A DNA stretch of 64,000 nucleotides from Pseudarthrobacter sp. BIM B-2242 (lineage in GTDB: Bacteria; Actinomycetota; Actinomycetes; Actinomycetales; Micrococcaceae), in assembly GCF_014764445.1 (NCBI RefSeq), contig NZ_CP061721.1, forward strand, positions 558,001 through 622,000. Direction: 5' to 3'. Below are positions 10,612-19,578 of the stretch, piece by piece. Within the stretch, counting starts at the first letter, position 1. The number at the start of each line of letters is the position of its first letter. Position numbers and translations under genes: made by a program. Below the pieces are notes generated by a model, which was given only the letters and a program-made list of their open reading frames with translations, searched no databases and was not told the DNA's origin.

Positions 10612-12086
10612 TCGGATCCTCCCGCCCCGGCGTCCCGCCCCGTCCCGGCGTTCCGCGACGGCGCCAGCGGAAACTCGAGGCGCGCAACCAAACCGTGTGG
10701 CGAGGCGTCAGCCAGGACCAGGCGGCCGCCATTGGCCGCCGCCAATTTGTCCACAATGGTCATGCCCAGGCCGTTGCCGCGGATGCCATGGTTGCGCGGT
10801 GAGCGCCAGAACCGCCTCGTGGCTGCTGCCCGTTCGTCGGCGGAAAGCCCGGGGCCGTCGTCGGACACCTCGATCCATACCGCGCCCGGACGTAAGCGGG
10901 CACCGACCGAGATGTGGGCCCCTGGTCCTGCAGCAGGTCGGGCGTATTTTATGGCGTTGTTGATCAGTTCAGCTACCATCTGGGCCAGTTCGGCGGGGTT
11001 GCAGGCGATGTGCGCGGCCGGTTCCGGCGGGCTCTGCAGCAGGATTGTCGCTCCGTTGCGCCGTGCTGCGGGCTCGGCCCTTTCTGCCTCTTCCTGGAGA
11101 ATCGGGCAGGGATCGACGGGTGCCTGGACTCCGCCCACAGATGCGCGGGAAGCGTCCGCCGGGCTCCGGGCAGAGTCTTCACTCGCCCTGTGCTCGGCTG
11201 CTGCGAGTTTCAGGACCCCCTCCAGGATGTCTTCCACATGCTCGAGCTCTGCCAGGACTCCCGCCGCCGCATCCTTCTGGCGGGTGGTCTGCAGTTCCAG
11301 CTGGAGCAGATCGATCCTGAGCCGCAGGGCACCCACCGGATTTCGGAGCTCGTGCGACGTGTCCGCGATCAGCTGCCGCTGCGATTCCAGGCTGTTGCTG
11401 ACGGTCCGGGCCATGGCGGTGAAGGAACGGCTCAGTTCCCGCAGCTCCGGAGGTCCGTCTTCTGGAAGCTGACCGGTCCGTCCGGTTGCCTCAAGTTCCG
11501 TCACAGCCGAGTTCAGGCGATGGACCGGGCGCAGAACCCAGCGGGTCACCCGGGCAGCGGCCACGAGAAGCATGGCCGCGAGCGCGGTGGCTGCCAACCC
11601 GACGAAAAGCCAGCGTTCCCGCAGTTTCTGCCGGGCTGCGTTCAGGTCCACCTCCAGGACCACCTCGCCCAGCACCTGGCTGGCGCTGCCGAAAGAACGG
11701 GACAGCACCTCGGAGTCCGCCCCGAACGGCTGAAGAGGGGTAATGGTGGTGTCGCTGAGGTTCAGGTTCGCCCTGGCCACGGCGTCCCGGACCTCTGCCC
11801 GATCTTCACCCAGGCCGCCGGACCGCAGCGTCCCGTCCTGGAGCCGGATCAGGACTCCTTCGCCATAGAGGTCGGAGTATCTGTCCATCTCCGTCTGCAG
11901 CCCCGCGGACTCGCCGGCCGTTGCGGCGTCGAAGGCCACCTGGGCAAACCGGTTCAGCGCGGTGACCCGTTTGATCTGGAGTTCCTGGGTCAGCTCCCGG
12001 CTGACGGACGCCAGGATGGCCGTGGAGCCAAAGATCACCAGCAGGACGGACAGCACACTCAGGATGCCCAGGACGCGCAGCTTCAC
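10608..12086 (-). CDS. Two-component sensor histidine kinase
   Basis: 492 aa from the GTG at 12086, which overlaps the response-regulator stop by 4 nt (GTGA). Layout: TM1 at about residues 4-28, extracellular sensor of about 130 residues, TM2 (LFVGLAATALAAMLLVAAA), HAMP linker, then the HisKA H-box SHELRNPVGALRLR, N-box ELINNAIKYA, G1 DDGPGL and G2 GNGLGM. All key catalytic motifs are present. Similar in layout to TctE-type kinases that control carboxylate uptake. The TAXI protein follows directly, and a KgtP-like carboxylate permease is divergent from the operon. Confidence 0.88.
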   Translation of the reverse strand: MKLRVLGILSVLSVLLVIFGSTAILASVSRELTQELQIKRVTALNRFAQVAFDAATAGESAGLQTEMDRYSDLYGEGVLIRLQDGTLRSGGLGEDRAEVRDAVARANLNLSDTTITPLQPFGADSEVLSRSFGSASQVLGEVVLEVDLNAARQKLRERWLFVGLAATALAAMLLVAAARVTRWVLRPVHRLNSAVTELEATGRTGQLPEDGPPELRELSRSFTAMARTVSNSLESQRQLIADTSHELRNPVGALRLRIDLLQLELQTTRQKDAAAGVLAELEHVEDILEGVLKLAAAEHRASEDSARSPADASRASVGGVQAPVDPCPILQEEAERAEPAARRNGATILLQSPPEPAAHIACNPAELAQMVAELINNAIKYARPAAGPGAHISVGARLRPGAVWIEVSDDGPGLSADERAAATRRFWRSPRNHGIRGNGLGMTIVDKLAAANGGRLVLADASPHGLVARLEFPLAPSRNAGTGRDAGAGGSE

Positions 12087-12751
12087 TCCGGGTCCGCCTC
12101 GATCCGGTAGCCCACGCCGCGGACATTGATGATGAATCCCGGCAGCTGGAGCTTGGAACGCAGCCCTGTGAGATGCACGTCGAGGGCGCGGGAGGAGGCC
12201 ACGAAAGCGTCTCCCCACAGGGCGTCGAGGATCTGTTCCCTGGTCACCACCGAACCGGCATGGCCGGCCAGCAGGGCGAGCAGGTCGAACTCCGTGGCGG
12301 TCAGCGGCAACGCCCCGGCGCCACGGGTTGCCACGCGTCGTTCGAGATCGATCTCGAGGTCTCCCAGGACGATGTTCCGCTGCGGCGTGTCGAAGTGGCG
12401 GCCCGCGCGGCGGGTGACCGCTTCGATGCGGGCAAGCAGCTCGACCAGCTTTACGGGCTTGACGAGATAGTCGTCCGCTCCGGACCGCAGCCCGAGCACC
12501 ACGCTGCGTTCGTCGTCGCGCGCTGTCAGGATAAGGATGGGCACCGGGGTGACCTGGCGCAGCTTCCTCAGGACGTCGAGCCCATCCATGTCCGGGAGCC
12601 CCAGGTCCAGCAGGATCACACCGAACTTCCGGTGGACCAGGAGGGCATCGGCCCCGCGGGCAACCCTGGTGGGATTGTGGCCCGCGGTCACCACCGCGGC
12701 GGCGAGCGCGGAAGCCATGGCGTCGTCGTCCTCGACGATCAGCAATTCCAT
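12083..12751 (-). CDS. OmpR-family response regulator (TctD/QseB type)
   Basis: 222 aa. Receiver domain at residues 1-115 with acidic pocket VEDDD, phospho-acceptor Asp49 (LLDLGLPDMDG) and conserved Lys in YLVKP. The C-terminal winged helix (about 125-218) contains the trans_reg signature LTATEFDLLALL and VREQ-like VTREQILDALWG. ATG 12751 is chosen over an in-frame TTG at 12772. First gene of an operon with the kinase and TAXI protein. A direct-repeat site at 12828-12846 lies in the region it shares with the divergent kgtP-like gene. Confidence 0.9.
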   Translation of the reverse strand: MELLIVEDDDAMASALAAAVVTAGHNPTRVARGADALLVHRKFGVILLDLGLPDMDGLDVLRKLRQVTPVPILILTARDDERSVVLGLRSGADDYLVKPVKLVELLARIEAVTRRAGRHFDTPQRNIVLGDLEIDLERRVATRGAGALPLTATEFDLLALLAGHAGSVVTREQILDALWGDAFVASSRALDVHLTGLRSKLQLPGFIINVRGVGYRIEADPE

Positions 12752-12827
12752 GGTCCGGTCTCTTTTCCTCAAGCGGGCACCAAGATCTGCCCGCTTTGGA
12801 GATTACCCCCAGGCCCCGGCGAAACCT

Positions 12828-12846
12828 AAGGAAGTGTTAGGAAATG
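12828..12846. promoter_or_regulatory. 10-bp-spaced direct repeat, candidate response-regulator site
   Basis: AAGGAAGTG (12828-12836) and TAGGAAATG (12838-12846) match at 7 of 9 positions and start exactly 10 bp apart, one helical turn. That is the usual tandem geometry of OmpR-family binding sites. Location between the regulator start (12751) and the kgtP leader ORF (12936) suits control of both directions. Confidence 0.45.
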
Positions 12847-12935
12847 GCCTGCCGCGTAGGTTGTGCCGTGCATCACCCATACCGTGGATGAGGCCCTCGG
12901 CGTGTGCGGGGGACCGTCAATGTCGAGGAGGAACC

Positions 12936-13013
12936 ATGGGCAATGTTGCCATGGACAGCAGGAAATTAAGCCAGGAAGCCGCGGCGCCGCAGCTTAGGAA
13001 GGTTCAGCGATGA
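12936..13013 (+). CDS. 25-codon leader ORF coupled to the kgtP-like gene
   Basis: ATG at 12936 follows a strong Shine-Dalgarno (GAGGAGGAA, 12925-12933). The 25-aa frame (starts MGNVAMDSRK, ends QLRKVQR) stops in a TGA that overlaps the permease ATG by 4 nt. Such an arrangement suggests translational coupling or a regulatory leader peptide. No family is recognised. It could also be a chance ORF, but the ribosome site is better than that of the permease itself. Confidence 0.5.
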   Translation: MGNVAMDSRKLSQEAAAPQLRKVQR

Positions 13014-14395
13014 GCACCCAGCAGACCGAAGTGCAGAGCGAGGCAGCCCAGACGCGCAAGGCCGTGGGCAACATCCTCAAGGGTTCCGCGGGCAACCTCG
13101 TGGAGTGGTTTGACGTCTACATCTACACGGCGTTTTCGGCGTACTTCGCGTCCCACTTCTTCAGCTCCGCAGACCCCCTGCAGAGCAATCTGGAGGCCAT
13201 GGCCGTTTTCGCCGTGACCTTCCTGATGCGCCCGATCGGCAGCTGGTTCTTCGGCCGCTACGCGGACAGGAACGGCCGCAAGGCGGCACTGACCCTCAGC
13301 GTGACCATGATGTCCGCAGGCTCGTTTGCCATTGCCGTGCTTCCCACCAAAGACGTCATCGGGACCTGGGCGCTGATCCTGCTGGTGCTGATCCGTCTGA
13401 TCCAGGGATTCTCGGTAGGCGGCGAATACGGCACCAGTGCCACCTACATGTCCGAAGCGGCCACGGCAAAGCGCCGCGGCTTCTTCTCGAGCTTCCAGTA
13501 CGTCACGCTGATCGGCGGACAGATGCTGGCGCTGCTTACCCTGGTGATCCTGGAAAGCACACTCGGCAAGGAAGCACTGGGTGAATGGGGCTGGCGTATT
13601 CCGTTCGCCATCGGCGGCGTCGCAGCCCTGGTGGTCCTGTGGCTCCGGCGCTCCATGGAGGAGACCATCTCCGCAGAGCAGACCGCGGCCGCCCACGTCC
13701 GCGTGGACGGCGAGGCCCAGCCGGGCACCCTGAAGCTCCTCTTCACCAAGCACTGGAAGGCGCTGCTGATCTGCATCGGCGTCACCCTGGGCGGCACCAT
13801 GGCGTTCTACACGTACACCAACTTCACGCTGTCCTTCATGCAGAACACCAGCGGAATCCCCAAGGAGCAGACCTCGGTCATCAGCTTCTGGGCACTGTTC
13901 ATCTTTATGCTGCTGCAGCCTGTCTACGGCATTATTTCGGACAAGGTGGGCCGCAAGCCGCTGCTCCTGTGGTTCGGCATCACGGGCGTCCTCTTCACCT
14001 GGCCGCTGCTCTCCACGCTGGCCGGCACGAAGGACCCCTTCATGGCATTCCTGCTGATGATGGGTGGCCTGCTGATCGTCGGCGGCTACACGTCCATCAA
14101 CGCCCTGGTGAAGGCCGAGCTGTTCCCTGCCTCCATCCGCGCCCTCGGCGTCGGCCTGGGTTACGCCATCGCCAACTCGCTCTTCGGCGGCACCACGCCG
14201 CTGGTGGGTGCCGCCCTCCAGAAGGCCGGGCAGGTTGAGGTGCTGTTCACCTACATCACGGTGGGCATCGGCATCTCGCTTCTGGTCTACATCTTCGCGC
14301 TGAAGAACAAGAAGGCCACCCACCTGGACCGCGAGCAGGGCGACGCCTGGAATCGCCCCGCCAAGGATGACGACAAGGATCTCATCAACGCTTAA
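13010..14395 (+). CDS. MHS-family MFS permease, alpha-ketoglutarate/dicarboxylate type (KgtP-like)
   Basis: 461 aa, about 12 membrane segments. The metabolite:H+ symporter features are clear: NLVEWFDVYIYTAFSAYF near the N-terminus, the RPIGSWFFGRYADRNGRK loop between TM2 and TM3, and RLIQGFSVGGEYGTSATYM. KgtP-type members import alpha-ketoglutarate or related acids with protons. ATG 13010 has GGAAGG 7 nt upstream and overlaps the stop of the 25-codon leader ORF. Divergent from the TAXI/two-component operon, which is its likely regulator. Exact substrate is inferred from family only. Confidence 0.85.
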   Translation: MSTQQTEVQSEAAQTRKAVGNILKGSAGNLVEWFDVYIYTAFSAYFASHFFSSADPLQSNLEAMAVFAVTFLMRPIGSWFFGRYADRNGRKAALTLSVTMMSAGSFAIAVLPTKDVIGTWALILLVLIRLIQGFSVGGEYGTSATYMSEAATAKRRGFFSSFQYVTLIGGQMLALLTLVILESTLGKEALGEWGWRIPFAIGGVAALVVLWLRRSMEETISAEQTAAAHVRVDGEAQPGTLKLLFTKHWKALLICIGVTLGGTMAFYTYTNFTLSFMQNTSGIPKEQTSVISFWALFIFMLLQPVYGIISDKVGRKPLLLWFGITGVLFTWPLLSTLAGTKDPFMAFLLMMGGLLIVGGYTSINALVKAELFPASIRALGVGLGYAIANSLFGGTTPLVGAALQKAGQVEVLFTYITVGIGISLLVYIFALKNKKATHLDREQGDAWNRPAKDDDKDLINA

Positions 14396-14467
14396 GGATC
14401 CGCGGGGGCGCCTCCGGTGACGTACGACGGCGGGCGCCCACCCGCCGTCGTCCGCCCACCACCCAGC

Positions 14468-14571
14468 AACGCTCTCTCAGTTAATGCGGGTTTTCCCGGA
14501 ACGCTCTCTCACTTTCTTGAGGAAAGTGAGAGAGCGTTCCGGATTTTCCTGCGTTAAGTGAGAGAGCGTCC
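14468..14571. repeat. Nested palindromic repeat, copy 3
   Basis: Outer arms AACGCTCTCTCAGTTAATGC (left) and GCGTTAAGTGAGAGAGCGTC (right) enclose an inner hairpin at 14498-14540 whose GGAACGCTCTCTCACTTTC arm mirrors its partner. Lies between the permease stop (14395) and the pyruvate oxidase start (14671), both on the plus strand. Confidence 0.9.
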
Positions 14572-14670
14572 GGGTGGGGTCCTGACGGGCGTTCAGGCGG
14601 CGGGGCTATATTGGCCCTGTCGGCTCATCAACCAGTCAGCCCATCAACCTGATCGCGGGAGTGTGCACTC

Positions 14671-16419
14671 ATGGCCAAGGAACTCGCCACCCAGCTCATC
14701 GAACAGCTTCAGGCTGCCGGCGTCCAGCGGATCTACGGGATTGTAGGCGACAGCCTGAACCCGATCGTCGATGCTGTCCGGCAAACCGGCGGCGCCAAGG
14801 CGGGCGGAATTGACTGGGTCCATGTCCGGCATGAAGAGGCCGCCGCCTTCGCCGCGGCCGCGGAAGCCCAGCTGACCGGAAAGCTGGCGGTCTGCGCAGG
14901 CTCCTGCGGCCCGGGCAACCTCCACCTGATCAACGGGTTGTACGACGCGAACCGGTCCGGGGCCCCCGTGCTGGCCATCGCCTCCCACATCCCCAGCAAG
15001 CAGATCGGTAGCAGCTTCTTCCAGGAAACCCACCCGGACCGGCTGTTCAACGAATGCTCGGTCTACTCGGAACTGGTCAGCACGGCCGAGCAGGCACCGC
15101 GCGTGATGCATAGCGCCATCCAGCATGCCCTCGGGCTCGGGGGAGTCGCCGTCGTCACGCTCCCCGGTGATATTGCAGGGCTGGAAGCGACGGCCGAAAC
15201 GCCGCTGCCCGCCACGTTCCGGCGCGCCACGCTCACCCCTGATCCCGCCAGCGTCCGGGAATTGGCGGATGCAATCAACGGCGCCGGGAAGGTGGCCATC
15301 TTCGCCGGGGCCGGCGTGGAAGGTGCCCATGACGAACTGATCTCACTTGCCGAACTGATCAACGCGCCCATTGGCCATTCACTCCGCGGCAAGGACTTCG
15401 TCCAGTACAACAACCCGTACGACATCGGGATGACGGGCCTGCTGGGCTACGGCGCCGCCGCCGAGGGGATCGAGGATGCTGACCTGCTGATCCTGCTGGG
15501 CACCGACTTCCCCTACGATCAGTTCCTGCCGGAAACCCGTACCGCGCAGGTGGATCGTGCCGCCCACCGGCTGGGCAGGCGGACCGACGTCGACATTGCA
15601 GTCCACGGCGACGTGCTGCCCACCCTTGCCGCGCTGATGCCGCTGCTGAAGCCCAAGAAGAGCCGCCGGTTCCTGGACCAGATGCTCAAGAAGCACGACC
15701 GGCTGATGAACAAATCTGTCCGCGCCTATACCCGCAAGGTGGAGAAGAAACAGCCGATCCACCCCGAATACGCGGCGTCCCTGCTGGACCAGGTGGCGGC
15801 CGAGGACGCCATCTTCACGGCGGACACCGGCATGTGCAACGTCTGGACGGCCCGGTACATCAACCCCCTGGGCACGCGCCGGCTGATCGGCTCCTACCTG
15901 CACGGTTCAATGGCCAACGCCCTCCCGCACGCCATCGGCGCGCAGCTGGCCTATCCGGAACGCCAGGTGGTCTCCGTCTCCGGCGACGGCGGGCTGTCGA
16001 TGCTGCTGGGCGAACTCATCACCGTGGCCGCCCACAAACTGCCTGTCAACGTGGTGGTCTTCAACAATTCCACGCTGGGCATGGTCAAGCTCGAAATGCT
16101 GGTGGACGGGCTGCCCGATTTCGGCGTGGACGTGCCCGACGCCGATTATGCCGCCGTCGCGCGGGCGCTGGGTTTCCATGCCGTGCGGGTCACGGATCCG
16201 GCGCGGATCGAGGGGGCGTACCGCGCAGCCTTCGCCCACCCCGGCCCGTCGCTGGTGGAACTGATCACGGATCCGCAGGCCCTGTCGCTTCCGCCCAAGA
16301 TCTCCGGCACGCAGGTGCTGGGATTCGCAACCGCCATGTCCAAGGTGGTGCTGAACCGCGGTGCCGGTGAGGCGGTCAGCATGGCCCGGAGCAACCTGCG
16401 GAACATTCCGCGGCGCTAG
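14671..16419 (+). CDS. poxB: Pyruvate oxidase / pyruvate:quinone dehydrogenase, ThDP-dependent
   Basis: 582 aa. Three-domain ThDP enzyme: the N-terminal PYR domain has the essential Glu in VRHEEAAAFAA, the middle domain binds FAD, and the C-terminal PP domain has the ThDP/Mg motif GDGGLSMLLGE ending in NN(S). PoxB-type enzymes decarboxylate pyruvate to acetate and pass electrons to the quinone pool at the membrane. Acetate so formed could be reassimilated through the glyoxylate shunt 7 kb away. Other ThDP enzymes of similar build (acetolactate synthase) are less likely from the YGIVGDSLNPIVDA start. Confidence 0.88.
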   Translation: MAKELATQLIEQLQAAGVQRIYGIVGDSLNPIVDAVRQTGGAKAGGIDWVHVRHEEAAAFAAAAEAQLTGKLAVCAGSCGPGNLHLINGLYDANRSGAPVLAIASHIPSKQIGSSFFQETHPDRLFNECSVYSELVSTAEQAPRVMHSAIQHALGLGGVAVVTLPGDIAGLEATAETPLPATFRRATLTPDPASVRELADAINGAGKVAIFAGAGVEGAHDELISLAELINAPIGHSLRGKDFVQYNNPYDIGMTGLLGYGAAAEGIEDADLLILLGTDFPYDQFLPETRTAQVDRAAHRLGRRTDVDIAVHGDVLPTLAALMPLLKPKKSRRFLDQMLKKHDRLMNKSVRAYTRKVEKKQPIHPEYAASLLDQVAAEDAIFTADTGMCNVWTARYINPLGTRRLIGSYLHGSMANALPHAIGAQLAYPERQVVSVSGDGGLSMLLGELITVAAHKLPVNVVVFNNSTLGMVKLEMLVDGLPDFGVDVPDADYAAVARALGFHAVRVTDPARIEGAYRAAFAHPGPSLVELITDPQALSLPPKISGTQVLGFATAMSKVVLNRGAGEAVSMARSNLRNIPRR

Positions 16420-16566
16420 CGAAAGGCCGACCGGGCGTATCACTCCCCGCGCGAGATCAAAACGAGTGCAAAGCGTGACCCTGCCGGCATCGTCTCGGGC
16501 CGCCGTCGCTGTTTGACTGGGAGGAGGCGGATTCCCGCCCTTCGTGCGCCGCAGGAGGCAACTGAC

Positions 16567-17865
16567 ATGTTTCGTTTACAGCGGATGGTGGCGCTCGGTG
16601 CGGTGTTGGCTGTGGCTGGGTGCGCGGCGCCTGCCCCTGCCCCGGCGCCGCCGGAACTCCTCACGGCCGACGGCGTCGAACGGGTTTCGGTGGACCGCAC
16701 GGCGTATGCCGCCGAGCTGCGTTCCTTCCGGGCTTCCGCCCTCATCCTCGGTGAGGCCCTGCTGACCGACGGCGGCGACGGTTCCGGCGGGAACGTGGTG
16801 TCCTCGCCCGGGAGCCTCCTGATTGCCCTCGCCATGCTTCGGGCGGGTGCATCCGGCGGGACAGCGGCGGAGATGGACAGTGTTCTGAGGTTTCCCGCGG
16901 AAAAAGGCGATGAGGCCATGAACTCTGTTCTCCGCTCGCTCGAAACCTTCGACGGCGACCCCGGCGCTGTGGACGAAGAGAATCCGCCGCGCAAACCGGT
17001 TATGCATGCCGCCAACGGGCTGTTTGTGGACAAGGATGTGCCCACTGGGGAGTTCTTCCTCGCCACACTGGCCCGGCACTATGGAGCCGGAGTGTATCCC
17101 GTGGATTTCAGCGATGAGGGAACAACGAAGCCTGCCATTGACGCCTGGGTGAACCGGAACACCGGCGGCCGGGTCAAGGAAGCGCCCGCAAAATACGATC
17201 CGGACAACACGTTCAGCCTGCTCAATTCCCTGTACTTCGCCGCGGCCTGGAGTGCACCGTTCGACCCTAACGACACCTCAGACCTGCCCTTCAGCACAGC
17301 CGCGGGCGAGGAAATCGAGGCACCGGCGATGCATAACGAACTCACGATGAAGTATGCGGAAGGGGCCGGCTGGAAGGGTGTGGACCTTCCCTACGCCGAC
17401 GGCTTTGTCATGCGTTTGGTTCTGCCCGATGACATGACCGATCCTGCAGCCGGCCCTGCTTCTGCGGCATTCGGTGCGGACAAACTGACGGAAATTGCCG
17501 ACATCTTTGATGCCGCCGGGCCCGTGTCTGTGCGGATCAAGCTACCCCGCTGGGACCACAAGAGCAGCTTTGACCTGCGCAAAGTCTTCGAGTCACTGGG
17601 CCTGAAGAAGATGCTCGCCACCACGGAGGACTTCAACAACATTCAGCCGCAGATGATGATCACCCAGGCTGCCCAGGCCGCCAACATCACGGTGGCCGAA
17701 AAGGGCACCATCGCCGCCGCCGTAACGCAGATCAACGGAGAGGCCACCAGCGCCCCGCCGCAGCCCGAACGGACCATCGATTTCGACCGGCCGTTCCACT
17801 ACCAGATCGTGCACGCTGAAACCGGACTGCCGCTGTTCATGGGAACGGTGGCCGACCCGCGTTAG
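16567..17865 (+). CDS. Serpin-family lipoprotein (serine protease inhibitor)
   Basis: 432 aa. The signal peptide ends in a lipobox (VLAVAGCA, Cys near residue 19), followed by a Pro/Ala-rich linker and a full serpin fold: NVVSSPGSLLIALAML, NGLFVDKD, NSLYFAAAWSAPF and, near the C-terminus, the reactive-loop hinge EKGTIAAAVT. The small-residue hinge is that of inhibitory serpins, which trap a protease by loop insertion. ATG 16567 has AGGAGG 8 nt upstream; a longer frame from 16513 has no signal peptide logic. Outward-facing location suggests defence against external proteases. Target protease unknown. Confidence 0.9.
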   Translation: MFRLQRMVALGAVLAVAGCAAPAPAPAPPELLTADGVERVSVDRTAYAAELRSFRASALILGEALLTDGGDGSGGNVVSSPGSLLIALAMLRAGASGGTAAEMDSVLRFPAEKGDEAMNSVLRSLETFDGDPGAVDEENPPRKPVMHAANGLFVDKDVPTGEFFLATLARHYGAGVYPVDFSDEGTTKPAIDAWVNRNTGGRVKEAPAKYDPDNTFSLLNSLYFAAAWSAPFDPNDTSDLPFSTAAGEEIEAPAMHNELTMKYAEGAGWKGVDLPYADGFVMRLVLPDDMTDPAAGPASAAFGADKLTEIADIFDAAGPVSVRIKLPRWDHKSSFDLRKVFESLGLKKMLATTEDFNNIQPQMMITQAAQAANITVAEKGTIAAAVTQINGEATSAPPQPERTIDFDRPFHYQIVHAETGLPLFMGTVADPR

Positions 17866-17894
17866 CGGCGCGGCCGCCGTCGTCCGTTACTTCA

Positions 17895-17997
17895 GACGCT
17901 CTCTCACTTAATGCAGGAAAATCGACAACGCTCTCTCACTTTCTTGAAGAAAGTGAGAGAGGGTTGCCGGAAAACCCGCATTAAGTGAGAGAGCGTC
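17895..17997. repeat. Nested palindromic repeat, copy 4
   Basis: Outer arms GACGCTCTCTCACTTAATGC and GCATTAAGTGAGAGAGCGTC enclose the inner hairpin 17926-17966, which has one mismatch (GAGGG where the mirror predicts GAGCG). Sits between the convergent serpin (stop 17865) and kinase (stop at 18031) genes. Confidence 0.9.
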
Positions 17998-18030
17998 CCG
18001 GGGGTTGGGGGTTGGGGGTGGGGCAGCGGG

Positions 18031-18891
18031 TTAGCGCGCGCCGCCCTGCCAGAGAGCGTCGAACGGGGCGCCCGAGGCTACCCGGTTGCGGATGCCCGCC
18101 GTGACGAATTCCTTGGCCGTCCGCGCAGCCGCCAGAGGGGTGGCGCCCTTGGCGAGTTCCGCGGTCACCGCGGCGGCCAGGGAGCAGCCGGCGCCCGAAA
18201 CGGCCACCTCGCCCACCTTGGGAGAACTGAGGACTTCGAGGGTGTCGCCGTCGTAGTAAACGTCGACGGCGTCCGGGCCTGCCAGCCGCACGCCGCCCTT
18301 GGCAAGCACCGCCGCGCCGCTGAGCTCATGGATGCGGATGGCCGCGGCCTTGAGGGACTCGACGTCGGTGATCGCCAGGCCGGACAGCGATTCGGCTTCG
18401 AAGTGGTTCGGCGTGACGAACGTAGCCAGGGGCAGGATCTGAACCTTCAGGGCCTGGTCGGTGTCCAGCGCGTGGCCTGGCTCCTGGCCCTTGCAGATCA
18501 GTACGGGATCCAGCACCACGTTCCGGTAATTGCCCGCACCCAGTGCTGCTGCCACCGTGCCGATAGTCGCCGGGCTCCCCAGCATGCCGATCTTTACGGT
18601 GTCCAGCACGGGCCTGCCGGGGTGCGTAACCGCGTCCGACGCCGGACCGTACGCCGCCGTTGTGGCTTCCAGCTGGTGGGCGATCACCTGCTGGTCCACC
18701 GGCGTGAACCGGTGGTTCCAGCTGTCGTTCGGGTCGAAGGACACGATGCACGTGAGGTTGGCGATGCCGAACACACCGAGTTCCTGGAAGGTCCTCAAAT
18801 CAGCCTGGGCGCCGGCGCCGCCGGTGGACTCGGAGCCCGCAATCGTCAGGACAACGGCGGGGGACTGGGCAGCGGTTGTAGCAAAAGTCAT
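18031..18891 (-). CDS. Pyridoxal/pyridoxine kinase or hydroxymethylpyrimidine kinase
   Basis: 286 aa ribokinase-like vitamin kinase. Seen: [23 protein letters not shown] at the N-terminus (substrate/ThiD signature), [10 protein letters not shown] in the middle, and the anion hole/catalytic segment [12 protein letters not shown] near residue 235. ThiD phosphorylates HMP for thiamine synthesis; PdxK members of the same fold phosphorylate pyridoxal. The [14 protein letters not shown]...NHRFTP region resembles the ThiD-like PdxK group, but I cannot separate the two reactions by eye. ATG 18891 has AGGA upstream. Same strand as eda and kdgK, 41 bp downstream of eda. Confidence 0.8.
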   Translation of the reverse strand: MTFATTAAQSPAVVLTIAGSESTGGAGAQADLRTFQELGVFGIANLTCIVSFDPNDSWNHRFTPVDQQVIAHQLEATTAAYGPASDAVTHPGRPVLDTVKIGMLGSPATIGTVAAALGAGNYRNVVLDPVLICKGQEPGHALDTDQALKVQILPLATFVTPNHFEAESLSGLAITDVESLKAAAIRIHELSGAAVLAKGGVRLAGPDAVDVYYDGDTLEVLSSPKVGEVAVSGAGCSLAAAVTAELAKGATPLAAARTAKEFVTAGIRNRVASGAPFDALWQGGAR

Positions 18892-18932
18892 GGATCTATC
18901 CTGCCATTCCGCGGCCGGTCTCCGCGCTCGGA

Positions 18933-19562
18933 CTAGTCCCGGCTGAGTCCAGCCGCTTCGCGCGCGAGCCTGGTGATCTGGTCCCAATCATTGCTTTCCA
19001 CAACTGCGCGCGGGGTGAGCCAGCTGCCACCCACGCAGGAGACATTCGGGAGCTTCAGATACGCGGGTGCGGAGTCCAGGCTGATCCCGCCGGTCGGGCA
19101 GAACTGCACCTGCGGGATGGGTGCTCCGATGGCGGCGAGATAGTCCGGGCCACCGGCGGGTCCTGCCGGGAAGAACTTCATGGCCGTGATGCCCCGTTCA
19201 AGGAGCGCCATGACCTCGCCCACGGTGGCAACCCCGGGGAGGACGGGAACGTCGAGGGTCAGCATGTGGTCCAGCAATGCCGGCGTGACGCCGGGGCTCA
19301 CCAGGAACTGCGCGCCGACTCCCACCGCGGCGTCTGCCTGGGCGGGTGTGAGGATAGTGCCGGCGCCCACCAGGATGTCCGGGACTTCGTTCGCGATGCG
19401 TTTCAGCGATTCGAGGGCGCTGTCGGTCCGGAGCGTGAGTTCGATGATCCGCACGCCGCCGTCGGCCAGCGCCCTGGCCACGGGAACGGCATGCTGTGGG
19501 TCGGCTATGGTGACGACGGGAATTACGGGGGAAACGTGCAGGACGCTGGTTGCGTCAGCCAT
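18933..19562 (-). CDS. eda: 2-dehydro-3-deoxyphosphogluconate aldolase
   Basis: 209 aa class I aldolase that splits KDPG into pyruvate and glyceraldehyde 3-phosphate. The Schiff-base Lys is in [10 protein letters not shown] (about residue 130), the general-base Glu in RIIELTLRT (about residue 41), and the phosphate-binding PTGGIS loop follows. Length is standard. It starts 16 nt after the KDG kinase stop, so the two form an operon that would convert KDG to KDPG to pyruvate plus G3P. Confidence 0.93.
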   Translation of the reverse strand: MADATSVLHVSPVIPVVTIADPQHAVPVARALADGGVRIIELTLRTDSALESLKRIANEVPDILVGAGTILTPAQADAAVGVGAQFLVSPGVTPALLDHMLTLDVPVLPGVATVGEVMALLERGITAMKFFPAGPAGGPDYLAAIGAPIPQVQFCPTGGISLDSAPAYLKLPNVSCVGGSWLTPRAVVESNDWDQITRLAREAAGLSRD

Positions 19563-19578
19563 GGGGTGTTCTCTTTTC

